A stretch of DNA of 64,000 bases from Limnephilus marmoratus (taxonomy: Eukaryota > Arthropoda > Insecta > Trichoptera > Limnephilidae). Below the pieces are notes generated by a model. It had not been told where the DNA came from. It saw only the letters and a list, made by a program, of their open reading frames with translations, and made no database searches. A program made the translations under genes and the position numbers. Shown piece after piece: positions 10,276 through 21,177 of the stretch. The DNA lies in the NCBI GenBank assembly GCA_917880885.1, contig OU862916.1:48272831-48336830 (forward strand), written 5' to 3'. The first letter of the stretch is position 1. Each line of letters starts with the position of its first letter.

Positions 10276-10725
10276 TCGAAAAGGAGGAGGTTCTCAATTC
10301 GACTGTATTTTTTTTTTTATGTTTGTTACCTCAGAACTTTCGACTGGGTGAACCGATATTGATGATTATTTTTTTATTTGAAAGCTAGTGCTTCCCGTGT
10401 GGTCCCATTTTAATTTGGTCCAGTTCTGACAATGGAATCCATGACAAAATCATATAAGTCTTATATTTGCATCAAGTATGTGCGCGACAAATGTACAAAT
10501 AACTCAATATCACACCAACCGATTTCGATAATTCTTTTTTTATTGGAAAGGATATACTTCAAGGGTAGTTTGATGAGAGTTTGGTTAGGTTCTGATTATG
10601 GGATCCATGACAAAGTAACGGAACTCTCCAATTCTTAGGAGAAAATTAACGATACTCGGCCGAATCTTAATCGAATTACTTAATGTACTTCCGATTCACT
10701 AAAAATAAAAAAAATAAATAAAATT
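10276..10725. repeat. Probable dispersed repeat, class unknown
   Basis: Contains two diverged copies of a motif built around ACCGATATTGATGATTATTT / ACCGATTTCGATAATTCTTT, each followed by a T-run, TTTGAAAGC or TTGGAAAGG, then GGTTCTGA..ATGG.ATCCATGACAAA (about 10350-10450 and 10520-10615). A repeat of this look is plausible, but no protein is encoded. Confidence 0.4.
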
Positions 10726-11150
10726 TTAACAAAACAAAAAAACGACTTAAAAAAATGCACTAAAAAGTAAAAAAATAATTTCGTATTCTTCTACAACTTA
10801 ATAATCGACTTACTTTTTCTACTCATCAATATGTAGGTATGATTGTTATTTTTGGAGTCGGTGTCAGCCAAGGTACCCGGCATGGCGTGTTCACTTGACA
10901 GCTCCCCTCCCGCCGCGGCCCGCACTCGCCTCTCACTTCGTCAAGTCGCGCGTGCGACACAAGCACATCTCACCTATAACTATGTATTTAGTTACAAACC
11001 TACCTTGGCTGACACCGACTCCAAAAATAACAATCGTACCTACATATTGATGAGTAGAAAGTTGATTATTAAGTTGTATAAGAATACGAAATTATTTTTT
11101 TACTTTTTAGTGCATTTTTTTGAAGTAGTTTTTTTGTTTTGTTAAAGTTT
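10726..11150. repeat. Long palindrome with GC-rich loop
   Basis: The left arm, about 10726-10878, and the right arm, about 10997-11150, are near-perfect inverted copies; they share AATAATTTCGTATTCTT, CTCATCAATATGTAGGTA and GGAGTCGGTGTCAGCCAAGG. The loop of roughly 120 bases is GC-rich (CTCCCCTCCCGCCGCGGCCC, 10903-10922) against AT-rich arms. The arms differ mainly by single bases. It fits a foldback-type MITE that carries a captured GC-rich insert. No target duplication is evident because both flanks are A/T runs. Confidence 0.75.
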
Positions 11151-11834
11151 TTTGTTTATTAATTTTTATAAAATCATATCTTGTTTTAACATGACCTTTA
11201 ACTTCATCAGAATAAGCTCCACAAAATTAAAGTTTTTCTCACTCCCACTGGCAATTTTTTTTCACGCCATTTTCTTATAAATTTCAATATTTCTTATTAT
11301 TTATTTTATTGTTTTATTAGAGGTAAAGTCACAAGGAGGAAATACATAATTGGTTATATTTTGGCTATACTACACACGCGCGAACTGATAAAATGTAAGC
11401 TGTCGATTTCCAGCAATTGAATAATTGAATGAGTGTTTAAAGTGTAAAGGGCGCGGACTTCGAGCATCGTCTGCGGTTGGGCCGATAGCTATACGCGTTC
11501 TCATTGGGACTGCCCGGCGCGGCGGTCCATGGAATATTTTCTCTGGCTTTTCTTTTCTTTTTATATATTTTATTTTCTTTCTGCTATTATAGTAATTACT
11601 TACATTATAACATAAAAATATAACTGTTTTTTTCCTCATTTACCCGTGATACAAGTACTCACTAAGGAATTCTTTGGTAAATTTAATAAACTACTCGTTC
11701 ATCGACAAATTTGCTAAACTATCTCTACCTATCCTATTAATGTAATAAATGTAATGTCTTAGTAAAATCATTGTAATATGTATTATAAACCATCATAACG
11801 TGTAGTATTATTTAGTTATATTAAAAAAAAAAAT
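11151..11834. other. No recognisable feature; one GC-rich patch
   Basis: AT-rich except for about 11445-11530, which is GC- and CpG-rich (GCGCGGACTTCGAGCATCGT, GCCCGGCGCGGCGG). The minus-strand frame there (11370-11639) resembles no protein I know. Confidence 0.35.
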
Positions 11835-12215
11835 CACAATTGGAGTTCTGAACCCCTGCAACTTGCAGAGATACTGGAGGTACCATCGATGTAGCGGTTT
11901 GCCACTTTGCGAAACTAATACTTACGTTATATTAGACATGGTTAATGTTGCAATTTTGTAAACCTCTGATCACCTTACTTAAAAAATTTTGTTGTTTGTA
12001 TTTTTATATCATGTATGTATTTTTTTATCGTAACTATATATATCTTACTTTAAATTAAAATTAAAATTTTTGTTGCTTATATTTTTATTTAACTAATGTA
12101 CTTTTTTTATTTCTATTGTAATTTTATTTATATTACTTCCTTCTCATGTTAAAGATGTACTGCCTTTATTTATGTAAAAGCCCTCTGGGCGTATAATAAA
12201 ACAAATAAATAAATT
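11835..12215 (+). repeat. Probable LINE 3' untranslated region and tail
   Basis: Ends with AAAGCCCTCTGGGCGTATAA followed by AACAAATAAATAAA, a small hairpin plus TAAA-type tail in the style of CR1/Jockey LINE 3' ends. No coding part is recognisable upstream, so this is a short 5'-truncated insertion. Confidence 0.45.
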
Positions 12216-12567
12216 ACTTATTTTATTTTCATAAGGTTTCTTCGACTGGTTATAGCCGTTATTTTTATTTTTCTTCTGCTAACTCTTTTATCTCTATTTT
12301 TATGTTTTCTATTTCAGAAGAATTATTCCACGGGCTGCTACTTCTATTTATCTTTTGTATAATGTTAACGTAAGTACTTGCATACTGCTTACTATCTCCG
12401 TATGCATGGACATTGGAGGGTCTAGAGTCGTTCAAATAAATGTAGATTCGTTCAATAAAAAAAGTAGAGTCTAAACGTGTGCGGTGAAGTAGGAAGTGCA
12501 ACTTAAGCGCACTTGAAGTGAAATATCACAAAACTGCGCTATATAAATACTACGTTATTATTATTAG

Positions 12568-14590
12568 GAAACCATATGTTTCCTTATAACGCCGTTGGGA
12601 AAGTGGTGGGTAAGGTGGTCCAGGCCCATATGGTAATTTTTTTTTTCAAATGTAGATGTAGCCACCCGCTTGATTGGTTTCACCTACCATTCCTATTATG
12701 TGTAAAAAATTTAAGCCCTCTATCTTATATATGTATAAGGGGGTGCTCATCGAATTAGAAGTTTCTGACAAAAGTTCTGGAATTTAAGTTAAACACGTAA
12801 TTTAAAGTTTATTAATATTACAAGTATTTTTATCATCAATAAATTTACGAGGTATTTAAATGTGAACAACAACATTTAGCAACAAAGCAATAATTAATAT
12901 AATATCAGTCGTAATCTTTCCATACTATGTTTGTTAACTCCTTTTTGAGTGTTTCAGTAGAAGCTTTTTGTGTTTTTGTTCAACGATGTGAAGTAAAAAT
13001 AGCTTTTCTTCCCCAATCTTAGTGAGTATCGTGTTGTCATCTTCAAATAGTTTAACACCTCTCTCCGCTGTACCAATAACAATACGCAAATTTTTGACGC
13101 AGCTTTTGCCTTGAAGGTAATCCAACATTATTATTCCTCAGTCTTAGGAGGTAATTGCAAGAAAGAGTCCTTGACGTCAAGAACTAAGAGCGTTTTCAAT
13201 GTGTTTTGTGTTGCAAAAGCTTCTATTGTAACCTCTGAGGCAAACTTTGCAGAATCACCTCGTACTGAACAATTCTCGCCATCAGAATTTATTTTTTGAA
13301 CAATGGCCTGTTTCTCAGCATCAGACAGCTTCTCAGAAAACAAGGCAAATGCAACTAGTTCATCTAACAAATACCATAAGTGACGCTCTAAGACACCCCT
13401 AGCTGCCATACTGATTTCCGAATCCATAGCTTCGTACGATTTTAAGCTCTTCCAATGTAGTAAGTCATTTACTGGTGCATATGCTGTCAAAGGCGCTTCG
13501 ATCCAAACTTTGGTGTAGATTATAACTAACAAATCGAAAAATTTGCTTTTCTTCTCTCTTGGTTAGTTTAAATCTTGTTACGATCGAGCACACGGCTAGT
13601 AGACGGCTCGACGCCACTGGAACTAGAAGGACTCATAATCTTTTTTGGTACAGCCACTACAAACTCATCTTTGGACTTATCCTCTAATATGCTAGCATTA
13701 CCAGAAGTTCTACTGAAGCTGCACTCAAGTTCTAACTCGACACCACCGAAGATGAAGCATTACTTTCAGCAGCCATTTCTTTCAATTCTTCAAATCTTTG
13801 TTTCCGTTTTAGAGAACTTTCTTTGACCTTTTCTAGTTTCTTGTCGATTAAGGTCATAATCATCATACGTTCTCATCTTTGATTGATGAGAAACTCTCTG
13901 TCTTCTTATCAAAAAGTTTGTCTAGTTCTTTTGTAAACAAATACTCACCTTTTCTTTGTGCTTCAGAATTTATTCCTCTATTTTTCTTCAATAGCAGCCA
14001 GTTCTTAAGAAATTTAATCAGTTTTTCAATGCAGTGATTTTGTTGTCTGGTCGGAATATAGATTTACTCCATACTTCCATAAGTTCTTGAATAAGTACAT
14101 GCGCGGAATTTTTCACATTTTTGGATTCATTTATTATGTGGTGATAATGGAGTAAAACTTGTCTAAGAGTAGGAAGTTGGTTAAGCCTCATCCATGGCTC
14201 AATATCTCGAACCCCAAGTAGAAAAATTTCGTCTTTTTTTCGAGTAGATGAACACATTTTACTACACCGATTCACTTCACAGTCTACTAAATAAGTATCA
14301 AAACTGTTCAAATTTGTCTATAAAACTCTTAAGTAGTTTATTTAAATATTTATTTAATAGTTTAACACACGAAACTGGCTTGTAGCAAAAAGTAAAAATT
14401 AAGCATTTTACACAAAAAATTCAAAAACAACACTCGATTGAGCCCCCCTTTTTCTACTACTGCTATTTCGCTGAAATTTTACTATGTTATTATTATGAAT
14501 ACATGTATCAAATCCACCGGGTGGCCAAATGAAAAATAATAAAAAAAATATTTTGGTCCACCTTAGTGGTGGGCCCTCCAATGTTCAAGG
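12568..14590. mobile_element. Decayed DNA element with long inverted ends around a broken gene
   Basis: The left end, about 12590-12757, and the inverted right end, about 14430-14585, share the order GGTGG, AAGGTGG-CCA, a T-rich run, GCCACCCG, then AGGGGGTGCTCA-TCGA. They are clearly related but diverged. Between them lies a minus-strand pseudogene (12934-14311). The exact borders and a target duplication could not be fixed by eye. Size and structure fit a non-autonomous cut-and-paste element or an internally deleted one. Confidence 0.45.
12934..14311 (-). pseudogene. Broken gene of a transposon-associated protein family of unknown function
   Basis: Minus-strand frames read, in order: 14311-14018 (LLGVRDIEPWMRLNQLPTLR, then LIQELMEVWSKSIF), a frame-disrupted Lys/Glu-rich stretch (14017-13575) with WLLLKKNRG and LDKLFDKK, 13532-13131 (VWIEAPLTAYAPVNDLLHW, GVLERHLWYLLDELVAFALF) and 13128-12934 (ERGVKLFEDDNTILTK, EEKLFLLHIVEQ). 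I recall this order from a family of insect and cnidarian proteins found as multicopy, transposon-linked genes whose biochemical role I cannot state. Stops and frameshifts separate the blocks, and the large middle part that I would expect appears deleted between the second and third blocks. Confidence 0.55.
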
Positions 14591-14925
14591 TGTAATATTT
14601 ATACTAATCTGACGGCGTGTTTGAAGCACAAGATGTGAAGATAAAGCGGCAACTCTCATATCCCATTGCACAAAGTAAGGCTACCCGTTTGTTTCCTCAC
14701 GAACCGTGCCGTACCGCAATAATAAAACCGATAACACTTGAACTCGCTTAGGAACTCATTTGGTAGTCGACCATCCATGAAATTACTTAAAAAAAATCGC
14801 ATAGTTTCTTCTGATTTTGATATCAAGGGACTAATTTGCCCTTTCCGCTAACTGGAACAATTACAGTTTAAATGAAAATAAACCTGCTGCCTACCATTCG
14901 AATAATCCTTTTTTTTTCTTTTTTA
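14591..14925. other. No recognisable feature
   Basis: Mixed composition, no coding frame or repeat match recognised. Confidence 0.4.
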
Positions 14926-15285
14926 CAATAGCTCCAAAAAGAAGACCCTGAGGAAAACGATTTCCCTCGGGGCCTATGCCACCTTTGGGGATGCTGTGTG
15001 GTAGGTCTTTTTAGGGAAAGGAAGGAGAGGAAGTTCTGGGAAGGAAAAAAGTATAAACGGCTAGGAATCTATGGGTCAATGTGTCCAGGAGTGAGGGACG
15101 TATGAATCCATTCGTCCCGCTGCGATGCAAGGCGATGGGTCGAGAGAGCCCGGGTGGAGAAATCAAAAGGTCTCCCTCAACCAGTCTCATCCGATCAGGA
15201 TCGCCATGCACTAGGGCAAACGCATCCGCCGCTAAGATCTAGACAAGTCTCCAAACGTAGCGAACCACTTGGGGGAAGAAATTTC
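14926..15285 (-). repeat. Family B repeat copy
   Basis: Contains the family B signature on the minus strand: CGATCGG-type middle, CTCACTCCTGGACACATTGA (15084-15103), CTTCCTCTCCTTCCTTTCCC, CACACAGCATCCCCAAAGGT, then CCCTGAGG and an A-rich end near 14926. The A-rich 3' end suggests spread by reverse transcription. A 66-codon minus-strand frame (15011-15211) is repeat sequence also seen, diverged, in other copies. Confidence 0.7.
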
Positions 15286-15404
15286 AGTATTTTTTTATAT
15301 GTTTATTTCTGATTGAATTGTATCATTTGGTGCTTTTAAGAGTTTCATTGTTGGTTGTTTTCTAAGAATGTATTTCTGAAATTTTAAAGAAAAAAATCGA
15401 AATG

Positions 15405-15529
15405 CAATCCAAAGATCGCGGATTCAAATCCCGGGGCATGCAAATAAATTTAATTTGGTTATTTTGTGTTACTTGACAATTTATTGATTTAAAATACTGC
15501 CGGCTGCCGACCTCACCACTAACAAGTTT
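15405..15529 (+). repeat. Family A SINE head (B-box-like) and early body
   Basis: GATCGCGGATTCAAATCCCG (15414-15433) is a tRNA B-box region, followed by GCAAATAAATTTAATTTGG and TTTTGTGTTACTTGACAATT, the family A body. The rest of the SINE is replaced by the LTR-element piece that follows; the family A 3' module resumes at about 15728. Confidence 0.6.
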
Positions 15530-15728
15530 CGTAGATTACTTCTGTATAATAGAATCTATTGTCGTTGATCATTATTGTGTTAACATAATCTAAATAAAAA
15601 GATCAATTATGAACCAGTGTTCTAATTTGATAAATCCGCGACCTCTGAAGATGATTATTGCGATAGGGTAAGCGAAGTAATAATCCCATAATTGGTGACC
15701 CCGACGTGATCTGAACACGCAACCTTCC
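15530..15728 (+). mobile_element. LTR retrotransposon remnant: LTR end plus tRNA-Trp primer-binding site
   Basis: An LTR-like 3' stretch with AATAAA (15593) ends near CCCATAAT, followed at 15693 by TGGTGACCCCGACGTGAT, which is complementary to the 3' end of tRNA-Trp including CCA. The complementarity continues through CTGAACACGCAACCTTC, the T-arm side of the same tRNA. tRNA-Trp priming is characteristic of CsRn1-type Ty3/Gypsy elements. No gag or pol is attached. A second copy in the opposite orientation is at 16535-16690. Confidence 0.6.
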
Positions 15729-15795
15729 ATACCATTGTCTCATTGGCTCCAAACGGTTGAGAACAATTACGACTCTCGCGTGGAATACACGGGAA
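15729..15795 (+). repeat. Family A 3' module fused to the LTR remnant
   Basis: ATACCATTGTCTCATTGGCT and GACTCTCGCGTGGAATACAC match the family A end CATAGTCTCACTGGCTCC...CTTGTGCGGTATTCAC with substitutions. It follows the tRNA-Trp-like stretch directly. Confidence 0.5.
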
Positions 15796-16534
15796 AAAAA
15801 TCATGTCGTAATCGACGTACTACCTGAATATGTTTTGAAGGCATGGATATATTTTTTTTAATATTGCTTCTTTCTTTTAAAATTATCCAAAACCCAATGT
15901 CACCTTCCTCAGAAGTTAAATTCCTTTTCATTACCGTGGCGTTTAATTTCATAAACGGATTATTTCGTCTAGCGACAAATGAATCGAGAAAGGGCGAATA
16001 GTTAGAAACAATATTATTATTCAAACCTCAACTAAAGGCCTCTCATTTAATTTTAGTTAATTTGACCGCTAACAGACGTCGACCAATTAAATAGATGTGA
16101 CCTTTGGTTCATTTTAGTTTGGAACGACTGGGTATACTGCTGCGCTGTTTAATATTACTACAGATGACTGTTTTTGCTTAAACTACTTAACTATTTTATT
16201 TGTGGGCCAATACGAGATTTCACAATATAATTTTAAATAATCTCTTAAAGCTTTCGAAGTACTGACCAGTAAATTGTAATAATGAACTAATAAAACCTCT
16301 TTCAATTATTAGTTTTGTATTCTGTAGAAGTTTTTACTCATTCTTACTAAACTGCAGTTTGTCTTATAAAGTACACAATTCATCAGAAAGTTTAATAGGA
16401 GCTTTGATGAAAGGATGCAGGGAGGTTATCTTAAGCTTCGGTTTATGTTCAAGTTTATGTTCCAATCAGTCCAGTGGATTTATTTCCTTTAACTAGCTTT
16501 AAAGTTGTTTTAAGTACCTAACTAAAAATGCCTA
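15796..16534. other. No recognisable feature
   Basis: AT-rich sequence between the two inverted LTR remnants; no gag, pol or other coding similarity recognised in either strand. Confidence 0.4.
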
Positions 16535-16690
16535 CAAGAGGTATACAGAAATTGCAGGAGGTTGCGTGTTCAGAGTACGTCGGGGTCACCCAATTTATGG
16601 GCATCATTTCTAACACTAGTATTCTAATTTTTTTACTTGCCCGAAAAGGTTGATTTAATAAAGATATGTTTGGTACTTTTCACGACCGAT
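16535..16690 (-). mobile_element. Second tRNA-Trp-primed LTR remnant, inverted
   Basis: On the minus strand, LTR-like sequence (16690-16600) ends in GCCCATAAATTGGG, then GTGACCCCGACGTACTCTGA and ACACGCAACCTCC, again complementary to the 3' part of tRNA-Trp with a few differences. It is inverted relative to 15530-15728, about 830 bases away. Confidence 0.55.
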
Positions 16691-17244
16691 ATCGTGACAC
16701 TTGACGGTGGATTGTATATCTGTAAATAATACATGATGGAATGAACAAATGATGGCGTTTTTAAGTCGATCACAGGACGAGATAGCCCTATCTTTCATGA
16801 AGTCATCTACTGCTTATATTCAATGATGCTGGTGGCGCAATCTTCCAGGTTGGATGGCACAAAGTTTGGTTTAATTTCACCGATACTTTATATGTTTTCA
16901 GTAGTATTTTTTTATGCGAAATTTCAAGAGAGAGTTCCATAGAGATAATGTGAACCATATCGCAACAATTTTGTAGTCAGGTATTTTCACATTTTTGTGC
17001 AAACATATTGTGCACTAGCCAAGTAGATAGTGATCATTTTCTTCGTTTTGTTTTTTATACTAGGTAGGGCCTTGTAGAAACGGAAAGGACATGGGAGATG
17101 AACAACCATGCAAGGACCTTGGGAAATGGGTTTAGTCCCAAAGCTGTTTCAAAACTAAACAGTTCTCACTTCGTTTATTCAACACAAACTTAGTAAATTA
17201 CCATATAATATTATATTAAAAATGATCGTCATGGAGCGTCTCGG
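16691..17244. other. No recognisable feature
   Basis: No coding frame, repeat match or RNA-like structure recognised. Confidence 0.4.
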
Positions 17245-17375
17245 CATCGCGTCGTTACTTACCGCGTCTGTTCGCACCTCTGGTCCACTGGATGGTAGCA
17301 CTATCGAATCGAGACTATGACATCTCCAATTGGGGTTTGTTTTCGGTCTGAAGGTAGTGGGGAGGGGAACGTTTA
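17245..17375 (-). repeat. Family A SINE fragment
   Basis: GACTATGACATCTCCAATTG, GGTTTGTTTTCGGTCTGAAG and GTAGTGGGGAGGGGAA give the family A 3' module in reverse orientation. The tRNA-like head is missing. Confidence 0.6.
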
Positions 17376-17875
17376 AATATATATTAATAACTTTCCAATA
17401 TAACTTGATTAAATATTGTCCTTTCTGTTTCAATTATAATTTGGTAGTACAGCGATCATCAAATTAATTATGAAAATGTCACGAACTATCGTTTGTTTCG
17501 TTTGCGAAATTGAATGGAAATATTGATACATTAAATTCAAGTCAATAGTAATTTTCCAACATTATTTCGTGCAAATTGTAAAATATAACATCGAAATGAT
17601 AATTGATTTCTCATTGTTGTTAATGCATAATTGGTGACATTTTGCTGTAAGGTGAAAACAATGAAAATTATTGAGTTTAATTATTAAACCAATAGAAATT
17701 ATTTTCAAACATGTTGTAGCAAAAATTTCCACATAGGGCATCAATGTAACTAAATAGTGTAACATGGGGTTTGAATAACACGGAGAACATCATGGTCCAG
17801 AGTTCCAAGTATATAAGCCTACTCAAAGACAGAAAGAGGAAACTAATATTCATCTTTAGATGTTTAAGACAAATA
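17376..17875. other. No recognisable feature
   Basis: AT-rich; no coding or repeat match recognised. Confidence 0.4.
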
Positions 17876-18805
17876 TAATATAATATAATATAATAATAAT
17901 CTTTATTGAATGAAATTTGCAAGATTATAACTAAAAAGTACATATTCAGTGTTAATGTTTACAGTGGTTTAAAATTACATAAGTTCAAAACGATGTCAAC
18001 AGAAAAAAATATAAATATGAACAGTAGATAAATGAAAATAGTTATAAATTTTGGTTTTTCAGTAATCTGCCTTACTAGGCTAGCCTGTGTTGAGGCAGTA
18101 ATTTTTAAATCAATTTATAATACTTGTAAACATACCTACACTTTTATTAAAAAAGTAATCAAATAATAGATTGGTTACATTAATAGTAATTTTAAATAAA
18201 AGCAACCAATACATTGCTTGTATATTTCCATTGTATAATACCAAATCATTAATAATTTCGAATTTGGGTGAGTGCACCGGTAAAGGCCCTATCATTATTT
18301 TTTATCCAAATTTTTATGTAATTTTTGAAATTTTTTTGGGAATCACATTTTTTTATTCTATCTGGAAGAATGTTGTAAAGTCTTGTTGCAAGGTATCTGA
18401 AATTTCGTTGACCAAAAGTAGTATGCGTTTTGGGGATTTATAGTAAGTCTTTGTCATTGTTACGAGTACAGCGAGTATTTAATCTTTTTTCATGGTATTT
18501 ATGTATATTTGTGTATAGATGAGTAAGGATTGTTTTTGCATATATCTGCCGAACGTCAAACACATTCATAATATTGAAGATTAAGTTCGAGTCTGTAATT
18601 AGATGTAGTCTAAGAATCAATTTTATAATAGTTTTCTGTGCCTATGTTTATGATTGGGTCTAGTGCTGATACAGTACCGCCCCCCCATGCAATGATACCA
18701 TACTCAATAATAAAATGACAGATTGTAAAATAAATCATTTTCAAGTGTTGTAAGTCGAGAAAGTTTCTTATCGTTCTGAAAAAGTGCATGGTTTTTCTGC
18801 ATCCT
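17876..18805 (-). pseudogene. CR1/Jockey-group LINE, 5'-truncated and frameshifted
   Basis: Minus-strand frames read KTMHFFRTIRNFLDLQHLKM, IYFTICHFIIEYGIIAWGGG (18800-18640), then, after a frame change, MNVFDVRQIYAKTILTHLYT (18566-18507). They align by eye with the C-terminal part of the ORF2 at 4044-7019 (IFLNIRNIYKIKQMKTIYFA, CQSIIEYGLIAWGG, CDVLDIRQLYVKTLLNYIF), so this is an older relative. The 3' region has CTGCCTCAACACAGGCTAGC and ends in a run of TATAT/ATATA units near 17876-17900. Confidence 0.78.
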
Positions 18806-18811
18806 AAATAA

Positions 18812-18960
18812 AGATTTACTCCGAATGACGTACTATGCCTTCTGCAAATCAATAATTCAATATGGCATTACAAGATGGGGTGAACTTATAAAAACACACA
18901 CAACCACACAGTACGTGAAAAAATGTACACATTCATCAGTACTTAATATTAATAGCAATT
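18812..18960 (+). pseudogene. Small plus-strand LINE fragment, head-to-head with the previous one
   Basis: The plus-strand reading LLRMTYYAFCKSIIQYGITR followed by WGELIK (about 18815-18892) matches the CR1/Jockey RT C-terminal motif (ALCQSIIxYGIxxWGG) and continues open to about 18960. It overlaps in content with the minus-strand fragment next to it, so these are two separate copies rather than one inverted one. Confidence 0.5.
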
Positions 18961-18997
18961 AATCCAATAGGGCACCGAGTCTTTTTTTAAGAGTCCC

Positions 18998-19375
18998 AAC
19001 TGCTCCCAACCGTCTTGAGCCAGTGAGACTATGGCATCCCCAATCGGGTATGTTGCGAGGCTGAAGGTAGTTGGGAAGGAAAGAGACCGGGAATAGGAAT
19101 TGGAAGTGTCCGACTATTCAGACCTAGTCAAGACCTGGCTGAAGCAATTTCAAGCAACGTTTTATTCATGTGGTCTTACACCACGACAATATTGAGAGTA
19201 TCGTGTACCCTGAAACGGTCCGCAAATATACCTTATATTAGTTTTAATGTAAATTGTGAAGTAACACAAATCAATCAAATCCAATTTATTGCTCAAGATG
19301 GGATTTGAACTCGCGATTTCCAGATGCCTAGCGGAGAGCCTTACCCCTTGAATACTTACCCGTCAGACGTAATGA
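18998..19375 (-). repeat. Family A SINE, nearly complete
   Basis: In reverse orientation, the 3' module (CCGTCTTGAGCCAGTGAGAC, GCATCCCCAATCGGG) is followed by the middle (ATATTGAGAGTATCGTGTAC, GTCCGCAAATATACC), the AT-rich body (AATTGTGAAGTAACACAAAT) and the tRNA-like head with a B-box complement, GGGATTTGAACTCGCGATTT (19300-19319), and AGAGCCTTACCCCTTGAATA. Confidence 0.72.
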
Positions 19376-20685
19376 TTAAGTAAACCATGTTTAGTTCTCG
19401 TTGCGTGTGTCAATAGTCGATGTTAATTCGGTTTCCGGTGAATCATCGCCCAAACTCCCTGAACTCCGCGCCTGCCGTGAACTCAAAGCAGAGATCTTGC
19501 ACAGCCTTCAGCCAGCTGGCATTTTGTTGATCGCTATGTTGTGCGATCGATATTTTGTAGCAAAAACCGGGGGTCGATATTTCAATTCGTTACAATATTG
19601 ACTCTGTAAATCGATCTTTTCGATAACAAAATATTGAAATATGAACAGCTTTCATTCAATTAAAGTACAATGTGAGTTTTAATTGATTGTCTGCTCAACC
19701 TTTGGTCGGGTTAAAGTCGCTCTTCATAAAACTGCAATAAACTTAATCTATAACGTTAAGTTAACTTATCACACACTTGCCATCTCTGCTATAAAACACA
19801 TGGTGGTCAAGCAAATTGAATAAAGTTTTATGTGTTTTACAAAGTAGGTAACACTTTTTAAGGTTTCCATGGGAATTATCAACATTTTAATAAATCCGCA
19901 GCCATTCGAACAGAAAATTTATTAAAGTAAAAGTGAAAGTAATTCCAACTATTTGGTTAATAAACATTGTTTGGTTTTGAAATGACACTATGCCCAGTTC
20001 CTACCGGAATGTCATTTATCCATCCTACCCTCACCCAACCAATGTCACTTTGCTGAAAAAAGCAGGGCACAATAACAACCAATACAGTGCAGTGAGATGG
20101 CCTGACATTTTTTTAGCAACTAGTTGTGTTTAATGTGTTCGCCTTCGAATTTTGGTAAGTGCCTTGGTTTTCCTTCTCCTTGCATTCTTATAATTTACCA
20201 CACAACAATTTCGTATTTGTTTCGTGATTTACAGTCCATTTTTCGCCAGTTGCATTTGAGGCTGTAATTTTTAAACAGTCTTGGATGCAACAAACATTAA
20301 CATCCATTGCCAGCTATTTTGTAGAATTTTAACAATTCGTCAAATTTCAAAGATAATATCCAAGTCCTGGAAAGGTATGTTCAAGCCTCACTATTATTTC
20401 ATTACGGGCCGTTTCACAGATCTAAAATATTAACATAACTTGGTTAGTATTTTCACAGACTTTGAAAATTAACTTTGAGACTAGAAAAAATAGTCCCCTA
20501 ATAATTTTATGCAATTTAACGCAAGGTTGATTGATGAAAACATAATGAACAAGATTTAAGAAAGGTATGCTTAAATATTTTGGACGGAGAGATAATTGAA
20601 GAAAGGAGCGCTAAAGGGAATAATTACGAGAATGGCAGAATAAGTCGGAGAAATAATGTAGATGAAAGAGTCTTCTTCAAACGGC
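19376..20685. other. No recognisable feature
   Basis: AT-rich, with a short inverted arrangement around 19545-19640 (ATCGATATTTTG ... CAAAATATTG). Frames present here are short and resemble nothing known. Confidence 0.4.
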
Positions 20686-20900
20686 CTTTCCCGATCCAGA
20701 CCATCACGCAGTTGGTGGGTAGACGCATCCGCCACCAAAACCAAAACAAAACTGAACGTGAACCCGAGAACCCATACTCAGTCACCAATCGCAGTGAACC
20801 ACATGGAACGACATATGGCAGAGGTTACAGTTATCCAATAAATGGTTCCCGAGGCGGCGGTACCCATGCCGCTTCCCAATCTGAAAAAAATACCGGACTC
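20686..20900 (-). repeat. Family B repeat fragment (5' half)
   Basis: GATCCAGACCATCACGCAGT, TTGGTGGGTAGACGCATCCG, CATATGGCAGAGG, TATCCAATAAATGGTTCCCG and AGGCGGCGGTACCCATGCCG are the family B 5' half read in reverse. The 110-codon frame at 20580-20912 has a TTG start and lies mostly in the repeat, so it is not a gene. Confidence 0.65.
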
Positions 20901-21177
20901 AAAGTAGAATAAAGGACCGTAAAGTAACGATTTTTATCAGCTTTGCATAATTTTGTTTTATTTTATTTGCCAGTTTTTATTTCACCGCGTAAAAACAAAT
21001 ATAGAGGCGCATTCAAAATTGTCTGGACGTTTTCATAAAATTTTATTGCATTTTTTACAGTCCAGATTTAACCATGCATACGGGTTAGCCAGAAAAAACA
21101 TACAGGGCCGGGCTTAGGTATTTATTAAGAAAAGATGTATAAAGGTGTTAATAGACGGCGATAAGGATTTTTTTATC

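Noticed and set aside
20580..20912. 110-codon plus-strand frame
   Set aside because: It begins with TTG, and its second half is family B repeat sequence found in many places.
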